A DNA stretch of 64,000 nucleotides from Pontibacter populi. GTDB lineage: Bacteria; Bacteroidota; Bacteroidia; Cytophagales; Hymenobacteraceae. A model generated the notes under the pieces. That model had not been told where the DNA came from and did no database searches. It saw only the letters and a list, made by a program, of their open reading frames with translations. The translations under genes and the position numbers were made by a program. How positions within the stretch are numbered: the first letter of the stretch is position 1; each line of letters starts with the position of its first letter. The stretch covers positions 124,001-188,000 of the forward strand of contig NZ_JAHWXQ010000003.1 of NCBI RefSeq assembly GCF_019336435.1. The letters are read 5' to 3'. Positions 1 through 7,284 of this stretch are shown one piece after another.

Positions 1-197
1 GGAAACGAAATATTGAAGCGAAGAACTACCTGGTGCACTCGAGCGGGGAAGATATGGCCAAGATTGCCGACCTGATGAGCCAGGGAAAACTAACTGCTCA
101 CGTATCGCATGTCTATGATTTTGAAGACATGGCCAAAGCGCATGCCCAGGTAGAGACGCGCAAAACCCGGGGCAAAGTAGTAGTGCATGTAAGTTAA
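1..197 (+). CDS. Zinc-type alcohol dehydrogenase / quinone oxidoreductase, C-terminal fragment
   Basis: Only the last 64 codons lie in the window; the first complete codon is at base 3 and the stop is at 195-197. The translated end includes LTAHVSHVYDFEDMAKAHA followed by GKVVVHVS, the typical C-terminus of medium-chain dehydrogenase/reductase proteins of the quinone oxidoreductase branch, where a helix and a final beta strand close the catalytic domain. It would be a cytosolic NAD(P)H-dependent oxidoreductase. Nothing in the fragment identifies the substrate, because the nucleotide-binding GxGxxG region lies outside the window. Confidence 0.75.
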   Translation, partial: KRNIEAKNYLVHSSGEDMAKIADLMSQGKLTAHVSHVYDFEDMAKAHAQVETRKTRGKVVVHVS

Positions 198-231
198 CTT
201 AAACCATTGTTCATACTAAAAACCCATCATC

Positions 232-753
232 ATGACACAAACCAAGAAACTGGAAGTGTGGCTGCGCGGCCCTGTAAACGGCGTGCCTGCTTTATTGCAA
301 CCCGTAGCACATGCATTGCAGCAGGCCTGCGAGGAGGTAGAAAGTTTTATGCAGGATTTTCCGGAAGACCTGATCTGGGAGCGACCGGCCGGTGTGGCAT
401 CGGTTGGGTATCATTTGCAGCACTTAACAGGAATTTTGCAGCGTCTGCTGACCTATGCCCGTGGCGAAGCCTTGTCCGAAGACCAACTGGCCTTTCTGTA
501 TTCCGAAGGCAAACCAACCGAAGCCACAGCACAGGACCTGGTGCAACGGTACCGGGAGCAGCTTAATAAGGCACTGGAGCAGCTGAAGCAAACAGATGAA
601 AACACCTTAACAGAAGTGCGCCGGGTAGGACGTGCGCAGGTAGAATCTACGGTGATGGGCTTGTTGTTTCATGCGGCAGAGCACAGCATGAGGCACGTGG
701 GGCAGTTGCTGGTAACAGCGCGCGTGCTTCGCGGGCAAGCTAAAGAAGCTTAG
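232..753 (+). CDS. DinB family protein (four-helix metal-binding fold)
   Basis: This is a 173-residue protein starting 34 bases after the preceding stop. It is mostly helical. Histidines sit in the spots typical of the DinB/YfiT superfamily: GYHLQHL near residue 60 and HAAEHSMRHVGQL near 142-154, which would bind one divalent metal. The family includes thiol transferases and many proteins of unknown role, so no reaction can be assigned. The spacing from the upstream oxidoreductase suggests co-transcription. A strong hairpin terminator follows 35 bases after the stop. Confidence 0.75.
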   Translation: MTQTKKLEVWLRGPVNGVPALLQPVAHALQQACEEVESFMQDFPEDLIWERPAGVASVGYHLQHLTGILQRLLTYARGEALSEDQLAFLYSEGKPTEATAQDLVQRYREQLNKALEQLKQTDENTLTEVRRVGRAQVESTVMGLLFHAAEHSMRHVGQLLVTARVLRGQAKEA

Positions 754-787
754 TTTATAGTTTAATGCCTGCAACTAGTTAGTTATA

Positions 788-823
788 AAACGCCCTGCAT
801 ACAACAAACTATGCAGGGCGTTT
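788..823. terminator. Bidirectional intrinsic terminator
   Basis: A 13-bp perfect stem, AAACGCCCTGCAT pairing with ATGCAGGGCGTTT, encloses a 10-base loop. It sits between the convergent DinB gene and threonine synthase gene. The A-rich left side and T-rich right side let it work in both directions. Confidence 0.85.
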
Positions 824-834
824 CACTTTATCCC

Positions 835-2034
835 TTATTGAAAAACATCAGAAAGGTTCTCCATATACTTTTGGCCGGAGCCTGTATTTAACAGCAGTAT
901 CTTTTCTTTACGAGAGATTATATCAGTCTCCACTAACTTGCGTGCTGCCATCCAAACAGCGGCTCCCTCTGGAGCCACAAACAAGCCTTCCGATGCGCCT
1001 AACTCCTTCAGGCCGGTTACCATTTCGGTTTCGGTAATGCTAATGGCCGTACCGCCTGACTCCTGTAATGTCTGTAACATAAGGGCTTCGCCCAGTGGGC
1101 GGGGAACAGCCAGGCCGTTGGCTATAGTTGGTTTGCCCACATAGTTCTGCGCATTAGGTTGCCGGCCTGCTAAAGTCTCGATCAGTGGCTGGCAGTTGGC
1201 GGCCTGCACGGCTACCATGCGGGGTAACTTTATAGTTGGTTCCAGCCACCCAAGCTGCTGCATTTCCTTAAAGGCTTTCCAGATGCCGATTAAACCTGTT
1301 CCGCCACCGGCAGGGTAAAGTATTACATCGGGAAGTGTCCAGTTCAGTTGCTCTGCAATCTCATACCCCATGGTTTTCTTACCTTCCAGGCGGTATGGCT
1401 CTTTCAGCGTCGATACATCCAACAGGTCGCCATGCTGGTTCAGCTCTTTCACTTTTGCAGCACAGTCATTGATCAGCCCGTCTATAAGCACCACTTCGGC
1501 ACCGTACCAGTAGCATTCTTCTTTAAAAGCTTTGGGTGTGTGGCGGGGCATCACAACAACGGCACGCATTCCTGCTTTGGCGCAATAGGCGGCCATGGCT
1601 ACACCGGCATTACCGGCTGTAGGTATAATACAGCCCTCCACTCCATGTTCCTTTGCCTTCGATATGGCCATACTTAATCCGCGTGCTTTAAAAGATCCGG
1701 TAGGGTTTTGGCCTTCGTCTTTCAGAAGCAGGGTGTTGAGCTCGTATTTTGCCGCTAAATTTTTAAGTGCAACTATAGGTGTAAATCCTTCGCCCAGGCT
1801 AACAATGTTTTCGGGATGAAGTACCGGCAGCATTTCTTTGTAGCGCCACATGGTGCCTTCGCGCTTTTTCAGTTCAGATTTCGGGAAGTGAGCATCTTTT
1901 AAATAGTGTGCCAGCAGTGGCATGTGGCAGCACGGCGAAACCGTTTGCTTTTGAAAAGCTGGGTAAGAGGTACCACACCGGGAACAGGTGAGGGTACTAA
2001 GGTAGCTTATGCGTTGTTCAATTATTGTATCCAT
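835..2034 (-). CDS. thrC: Threonine synthase
   Basis: A 399-residue pyridoxal-phosphate enzyme that converts O-phosphohomoserine to threonine in the cytosol. The N-terminus has a small zinc-ribbon-like segment (CSRCGTSYP, then CC near residue 36). The PLP-lysine motif PTGSFKARG is near residue 111-119, and a glycine-rich phosphate-binding loop, YPAGGGTGLIGIWKA, is near 240. These and the length fit the plant/archaeal-type threonine synthases of fold type II. A threonine dehydratase is unlikely given the zinc-ribbon N-terminus. It lies 66 bases downstream of a LysR gene on the same strand, which may or may not control it. Confidence 0.85.
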   Translation of the reverse strand: MDTIIEQRISYLSTLTCSRCGTSYPAFQKQTVSPCCHMPLLAHYLKDAHFPKSELKKREGTMWRYKEMLPVLHPENIVSLGEGFTPIVALKNLAAKYELNTLLLKDEGQNPTGSFKARGLSMAISKAKEHGVEGCIIPTAGNAGVAMAAYCAKAGMRAVVVMPRHTPKAFKEECYWYGAEVVLIDGLINDCAAKVKELNQHGDLLDVSTLKEPYRLEGKKTMGYEIAEQLNWTLPDVILYPAGGGTGLIGIWKAFKEMQQLGWLEPTIKLPRMVAVQAANCQPLIETLAGRQPNAQNYVGKPTIANGLAVPRPLGEALMLQTLQESGGTAISITETEMVTGLKELGASEGLFVAPEGAAVWMAARKLVETDIISRKEKILLLNTGSGQKYMENLSDVFQ

Positions 2035-2100
2035 ATCTGTAACTATCTACGGCAAATAGGAGACAGGATATGACGAAACAAAATAGCAAAGGGGAATAGG

Positions 2101-3006
2101 CTATTCCTGTTTGGAATAGTATCGCTTGGTAAACTGTATAAAACCTTTGTAAGGAAAATTGCTTTCGGTGCCTTTACGCTGTATAAAGTTGAAGCTTCGT
2201 TTTACCTTCAGATCTTTTATCTCAACTTCTACCAGTTCTCCGGTCTGTAGCTCTTTGCGTACGGCCTGGCGTGGCAAAAAAGCGAGGCAGGTATCTACAC
2301 GCACAAAATTCTTCAGGGCCTCGGTACCGCCCAACCTGATGCGTATTGGCAGCTTTCCCAGGTCAAATTCCTTTTGCTTCAGGGCATCTTCCAGCACAGC
2401 AAGCGTTCCGGAGCCATGCTCGCGCAAAGCCAGCGGAATATCATAAAGGTCTTTTACCTCAAGCTGCTGCTTTTTAAGTGGGTTGCGGGCAGAACAAACG
2501 GCAATCACGTCATCCGTCAGGAAAGGAGTGTAGGTAACATTGCTTACTTTGCTGATGCCTTCCACAATGCCCAGGTCCAGTTCATGATCAAGCAATGCTT
2601 TTAATATGTTTTCGCTGTTGCGGTTGCGGAGCGTCAGGTTTATAGTTGGGTTTTGTTGCAGATAAGCCGATAGTACAGGCGGCAGAATATACAGCGAAAT
2701 GGTAGTGCTGGCCCCCAGCAACATTGTTACCTGCGGTGAAAAGTTCTCGTTAAGCTTTTTAAACTCATCGTGAAGCTCATGTTGCAGTTGCCTGGCTTTC
2801 AGTAGTTTTTCGTAGAGCAATTTGCCGGCAGGGGTAAGTATGATGGTGTTACCTAAGCGCTCAAACAGGCCGGTTTTATAGTATTCTTCCAGCGCCTTTA
2901 CCTGCTTACTTAACGCAGACTGGCTGATAAAAAGCGTTTGGCTGGCTTTGGTGAAGCTGAGCAGCCGGGCCACTTCCATAAATATCACGTGCTTGTGTGA
3001 GAGCAT
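2101..3006 (-). CDS. LysR-family transcriptional regulator
   Basis: A 301-residue protein with the family layout: a winged helix-turn-helix at residues 1-60 (ARLLSFTKASQTLFISQSALSKQVKALE) followed by a periplasmic-binding-like effector domain from about residue 90 to the end. The second half contains the usual LREHGSGT segment near residue 195. It lies upstream of thrC and downstream of an SRPBCC/DUF1801 pair, all on the minus strand. LysR proteins commonly act on a neighbouring gene, but the effector and target cannot be read from the sequence. Confidence 0.9.
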   Translation of the reverse strand: MLSHKHVIFMEVARLLSFTKASQTLFISQSALSKQVKALEEYYKTGLFERLGNTIILTPAGKLLYEKLLKARQLQHELHDEFKKLNENFSPQVTMLLGASTTISLYILPPVLSAYLQQNPTINLTLRNRNSENILKALLDHELDLGIVEGISKVSNVTYTPFLTDDVIAVCSARNPLKKQQLEVKDLYDIPLALREHGSGTLAVLEDALKQKEFDLGKLPIRIRLGGTEALKNFVRVDTCLAFLPRQAVRKELQTGELVEVEIKDLKVKRSFNFIQRKGTESNFPYKGFIQFTKRYYSKQE

Positions 3007-3066
3007 CTCCTGGGTAACTATAAATACCTGTATTGCAACAACTGTCTGGTTAACTATACGTCCAGC

Positions 3067-3537
3067 TTACTGCTGTGCTTCAGGTTTCATAAAATCGAAA
3101 GCGCCTTTCCGTAGGTTAACGCCATACTCCAGATAGGCTTTCAGGCATGCTAAGAAGTTGGCCCAGCCGGCAGTGTTTCCCATCATCCAGGCCAAACCTG
3201 CTTCGTTGTTGTCCATTTCTTTTTCGGTGATGGTTACAACTGTAGCAGTATCGCCTTTCGGTGTCAGGTTGATCTCTACCAATAGCTCGGTTCCATCGGT
3301 GCCATCCCAATTGTAGGAAATGTACTTATCCAGCTCTACTTTACCGACACGTACCGGGAAACGACCCTCGAACTCAGGAAACTTCCATGTTATGGTTTTG
3401 CCTTCTTCCATCGGGCCGGAGCCTTCTGAAATAAAGTAGTTCGACATTTTAGCCGGATCAACTATAGCCTGGAACACTTCGTGCGCCGGTTTCAGAATTT
3501 GCAGCGCGGTGTGGATGTGGAGTTTCTTGTTTGTCAT
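3067..3537 (-). CDS. SRPBCC (AHSA1-like) domain protein
   Basis: A 156-residue single-domain protein with the START/Bet v1-like fold. HIHTALQILKPAHEVFQAIVDP opens the domain, and a WMMGNTAGWANFLACLKAYLE helix closes it. AHSA1-like proteins in bacteria form a hydrophobic ligand pocket, and most have no known ligand. It starts immediately after the DUF1801 stop (1-base gap), so the two are one transcript. The pairing of SRPBCC with DUF1801 is common in bacterial genomes but has no established function. Confidence 0.8.
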   Translation of the reverse strand: MTNKKLHIHTALQILKPAHEVFQAIVDPAKMSNYFISEGSGPMEEGKTITWKFPEFEGRFPVRVGKVELDKYISYNWDGTDGTELLVEINLTPKGDTATVVTITEKEMDNNEAGLAWMMGNTAGWANFLACLKAYLEYGVNLRKGAFDFMKPEAQQ

Positions 3538-3538
3538 G

Positions 3539-3871
3539 TTAGTTTATAGTTGCAGCCTTAAACCATGCTGTCAGCAGGTTGCGGTCTAGTTCGTTTATAG
3601 TTTTAATCTTGATGTGGCGCATGCCTTTGCCAGTACCTTCGAGCCGGTTATCCGGGTCACTTAGCTTTTCAAAGTTAAAGAAACCTAAGGTAACATAGTT
3701 TTTGGCTGTTTTAAGGTAAGCAAAGTCTTTGTTAGTTCTGAAAACCGGCCTGCCCCACTTAAATTCTTCGGTTACCTGCGCTACGGTTTCATGTATCAGC
3801 TGGCGTATCGTTTGCAAAATCTCCTGTTGGTTTCTGGAATTGATGATATAGTTGGTTACTTGTGGGTGCAT
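3539..3871 (-). CDS. DUF1801 domain protein
   Basis: A 110-residue protein with the DUF1801 (YdhG-like) pattern: EILQTIRQLIHETVAQVTEEFKWGRPVF and YLKTAKNYVTLGFF, then a C-terminal segment ending in a helix with conserved lysines (MRHIKIKTINELD). The fold family has unknown function. The gene is first in the pair with the SRPBCC gene. Its upstream region has been interrupted by a cassette-like insertion (3897-4957): only 26 bases separate its start codon from the insertion, so its native promoter may now lie beyond 4958. Confidence 0.75.
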   Translation of the reverse strand: MHPQVTNYIINSRNQQEILQTIRQLIHETVAQVTEEFKWGRPVFRTNKDFAYLKTAKNYVTLGFFNFEKLSDPDNRLEGTGKGMRHIKIKTINELDRNLLTAWFKAATIN

Positions 3872-3893
3872 GTATTCGTTGGAATTTTTTTAC

Positions 3894-3961
3894 TAACGTT
3901 CTCGTGCATGAGGGGTGCAAGGCCGTCGGCCGTTGCATGGCTTATGCACAATGTTACCTGC
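3894..3961 (-). repeat. attC-like imperfect palindrome at the 3' end of a single-gene cassette
   Basis: Read on the minus strand, the order is GCAGGTAAC, ATT, GTGCAT, AAGCCA, TGCAA, an unpaired C, GGCC, GAC, GGCC, TTGCA, CCCCTC, ATGCAC, GAGAAC, GTTA. The arms pair at three levels (TAAC/GTTA, GTGCAT/ATGCAC, TGCAA-GGCC/GGCC-TTGCA) with one extrahelical base. This resembles the R''-L''-bulge-L'-R' layout of integron attC sites. The outer core GTTAGTA (or GTTACCT in the circular form) departs from the GTTRRRY consensus. It directly follows the gene at 3970-4911, as attC sites do in cassettes. Confidence 0.55.
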
Positions 3962-4957
3962 TGGATTTTTTACGACGGAATAGGAATTACTCCTCCAAAT
4001 TGTCCTAATACAGTTAACCAACTAGCAATTGATGAAATACCAGAAGTCATGTCAAATAGAGATTTGATTGCAAATTTTGGTCTTTTATTTTCTTTTACAC
4101 TTTCCTGAATTTCATTTAGGCATTCTAATATTTCTGCCGCTCTTTCTTTTTCAATCGTATAGTCTGTTGCAATTGTCTCTCTAATCTTTTCAATGGCTTG
4201 GGTGACTTCACCTATATTTTGCGTTATTGTAACATTGTTTGATTGATTTACAATATTAGCATTAGGGCTATTGACTATAGAAATGCTATAGTTGTTTGTT
4301 ATAATCGAATGACCAGAGTAGGAATAAGAGTCTTCCTCACAATATTCAATTCCATAACTTGTTAACTCAGCCATGCAGTCATTAAGTCTGAACATTGCGT
4401 TAATAAAACCGTCATCCTTTAGTCGGTGAGCTATTTTATTAATTTCAAGTGATGAATCTAGAGGTATATTTAACGAATAGCATATATGTTCAATTGAATA
4501 ATATTTGCCATCATTTTTGTATTTATATAATTCTCTCAATATTAGGTCGAGCTTCTCAAATTGTTTCATAAAAGGGGTTTGCGAGTTATTTGCATTGATT
4601 TTATCAAGTCGTTGGTTAGCATCTGCTTCCATTGTTGCAGTAAGTGGCTCGTCCTCAATATCCCGTAGATACTTCAAACCAAACTTAGTCACTATTAGCA
4701 TTCCCAACCCTAAAGATGATTGAACATAACCATCTTCAACAAGTTCAAGCATTATCCTTTCTGTTTGTGCTTCATCATAACCGATTGATTTTCCAAATTC
4801 AAAAGGGTCAAGACTAACAGATAAAGGGCTAGAGGGTGCATATTCATAAGCCGCCTCATATGCTTTCTTAAGAAAATAGTTCTTTTCCTTTAATTGTTGT
4901 TTTAAATTCATCTATCAGTCAAATTTTTACTTTATTTATATTTTAGCTTGCAGGTAA
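3897..4957 (-). mobile_element. Putative integron-type gene cassette (single gene plus attC-like site)
   Basis: The unit is AT-richer than its flanks and has one gene in one orientation with a palindrome just past its stop. Its 5' end reads GTTACCTGC (minus strand of 4950-4958), the exact reverse complement of GCAGGTAAC (minus strand of 3953-3961) at the start of the palindrome. That is what an inserted cassette should show, because the cassette head derives from the R' box of its own attC. Cutting between G and TT at both ends and joining the flanks gives a continuous leader for the DUF1801 gene. No integron integrase is in the window, so this would be an isolated cassette. Confidence 0.5.
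3970..4911 (-). CDS. Hypothetical protein with winged-helix-like domains, cassette-borne
   Basis: A 313-residue protein I do not recognise as a named family. Residues 1-85 look like a winged-helix domain (SIGYDEAQTERIMLELVEDGYVQSS, then a wing and KFGLKYL). Residues 115-195 look like a second (ICYSLNIPLDSSLEINKIAHRLKDDGFI). An Asn/Ile-rich beta segment follows (SIVNSPNANIVNQSNNVTI, about 211-229), then a helical C-terminus ending in a glycine-rich tail. The NVTITQNIG-type linker and small C-terminal domain recall some abortive-infection proteins of the AbiTii type, but that is only a resemblance. Its base composition is lower in GC than the flanking genes, and it is the sole gene of the putative cassette. 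Confidence 0.7.
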   Translation of the reverse strand: MNLKQQLKEKNYFLKKAYEAAYEYAPSSPLSVSLDPFEFGKSIGYDEAQTERIMLELVEDGYVQSSLGLGMLIVTKFGLKYLRDIEDEPLTATMEADANQRLDKINANNSQTPFMKQFEKLDLILRELYKYKNDGKYYSIEHICYSLNIPLDSSLEINKIAHRLKDDGFINAMFRLNDCMAELTSYGIEYCEEDSYSYSGHSIITNNYSISIVNSPNANIVNQSNNVTITQNIGEVTQAIEKIRETIATDYTIEKERAAEILECLNEIQESVKENKRPKFAIKSLFDMTSGISSIASWLTVLGQFGGVIPIPS

Positions 4958-5117
4958 CTATTGTATAAACGAAAACATACGCTTATCTGCTCTATATGCT
5001 TAGTAAAGTTAAGTTGCTATATAAGTATAAAAGTAATACCCAGATGTAATTACAGACCTCTCTTACATATATGTAATACAATATAAGTATCAGAATCGGA
5101 AAAACCACCAAAACTAT

Positions 5118-5151
5118 AAACGCCCTGCCACTTTTCAGCAGCAGGGCGTTT
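5118..5151 (-). terminator. Intrinsic terminator of pgk
   Basis: An 11-bp perfect stem, AAACGCCCTGC pairing with GCAGGGCGTTT, has a 12-base loop. It lies 23 bases past the pgk stop, with A/T runs on both sides. Confidence 0.8.
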
Positions 5152-5173
5152 TGTAACTATAGTAAACTACAGT

Positions 5174-6373
<1,200 letters not shown>

Positions 6374-6506
6374 GAGGTAAGGTTATAGTTTTATTTCTTG
6401 TTTACGTTGTTCGTGTTTCAGCTTTTTTTGTTGCTGAAAGTTATAAAGATGAACAAATATAGTAAAAACAGTATAGTTTGCCTGAACCGTGATTACCCCT
6501 TCCCAG

Positions 6507-6777
6507 CCTTCCCCTAAAAACAGGGGAAGGAGCTTTGCAGCAACTGCTATAGTTGTGGTTTTAGTGTTATAGTTAGCGTTGGTCCAACCACCCCCAACAT
6601 CTCCTTGTTTAAGGTGGGGAGCTTTTCTGCTTTTACTATAGTTTGAGTTTATCGTTTTATCGTTGTGGTTTTAACCCACCCCTGCCCCTCCCGAGAGGGG
6701 AATTTTGGCTATAGTTGTAGGTAAGACTATAGTTCTATATCTTCCGTTTGTCATCCCCCTGCCCCCTTCAAAGGGGG
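6507..6777. repeat. Array of four GC-rich hairpin repeats (REP-like)
   Basis: Four related palindromes occur at intervals of roughly 80-100 bases: CCTTCCCCT/AGGGGAAGG (6507-6530), an imperfect CTCCTT/AAGGTGGGGAG (about 6601-6621), CCCCTC/GAGGGG (6685-6700) and CCCCCTT/AAGGGGG (6762-6777). Each has a C-rich left arm preceded by CCC-type words and a right arm followed by a T-rich tail (GCTTT, GCTTTT, ATTTT, ACTTTT). They look like degenerate copies of one palindromic intergenic element. CTATAG words lie between them. Confidence 0.65.
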
Positions 6778-6884
6778 ACTTTTCTGCTGTACCAATTCGC
6801 AAACTATAGTACTATAGTTACAGTCCATGAGCAGGGCAGGTTTACCTGTCCCTTTGGAATTATCATCCCGATCAATCTCGAAGC

Positions 6885-7184
6885 TTATCTTTTCAAACTA
6901 TAGGTGCTGGTTGCTATGCGAAGCTTCTCAGTCTTTGGGTTGAGCGCTTTGTAGATTTCTGGTACCGCAGGTATTGTGAGGCACGAACAAAAGAAATGTA
7001 CACCGCGCGATGCCCGAAGACGGGGCCTCCCGGCCGTGAGGGCACCAAAGCTAACTATAGAACTATAGGTGAATTGAGCTGCCAGGATTAAAGAGTAGCT
7101 ATGAAAGGAAAGCTTCGTTCGGATTGTAGTGTATCTAACTATAAGCCGAGATAGATTTCTACTTTCGTCGAAATGACAAAGCAA
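6885..7184 (-). repeat. Probable dispersed repeat producing a spurious open frame
   Basis: A 99-codon open frame is present, but the translation has no domain character: alternating basic and aromatic residues, CHFDESRNLS at the start. The DNA GTCATTTCGACGAAAGTAG (minus strand near 7150-7175) is the kind of sequence repeated between genes in Bacteroidota, and a GC-rich block near 7000-7045 (CGGGGCCTCCCGGCCGTGAG) stands out from the AT-rich surroundings. I treat it as non-coding repeat; copy number in the genome would decide. Confidence 0.4.
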
Positions 7185-7271
7185 ACTATACTTTTGAACC
7201 TATATTTCCAGTTATCAATTCTAAATAAAACCCTTACCTTTTAACACTATTAATAAACGCTTCCAATTTAT

Positions 7272-7279
7272 TACCTTTG
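7272..7279 (+). promoter_or_regulatory. Candidate -7 promoter element for ddl
   Basis: TACCTTTG matches the Bacteroidota -7 consensus TAnnTTTG. It ends 5 bases before the ddl start codon, so transcription would begin at or very near the ATG, giving a leaderless or nearly leaderless mRNA. No clear -33 TTTG is seen at the expected distance, which lowers confidence. Confidence 0.35.
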
Positions 7280-7284
7280 CAGGA

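Larger units (their letters stand above)
6374..7284. other. Long non-coding spacer between divergent pgk and ddl
   Basis: About 910 bases lie between the divergent pgk and ddl genes without a convincing gene. The left part holds four GC-rich hairpins separated by AACTATAG-type words (listed separately). The right part (about 6880-7190) contains a segment whose minus-strand translation starts CHFDESRNLSR and includes TAGRPRLRASRG, reading like a dispersed repeat rather than a protein. The final 60 bases are AT-rich and carry the likely ddl promoter. Confidence 0.7.

Noticed and set aside
207..566. 119-codon frame overlapping the DinB gene
   Set aside because: It is an out-of-frame shadow rich in Arg and Cys; the DinB frame has the conserved histidines.
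3970..4911. Reading the cassette gene as AbiTii
   Set aside because: The resemblance is limited to an Asn-rich linker and a helical end; not enough for a family call.
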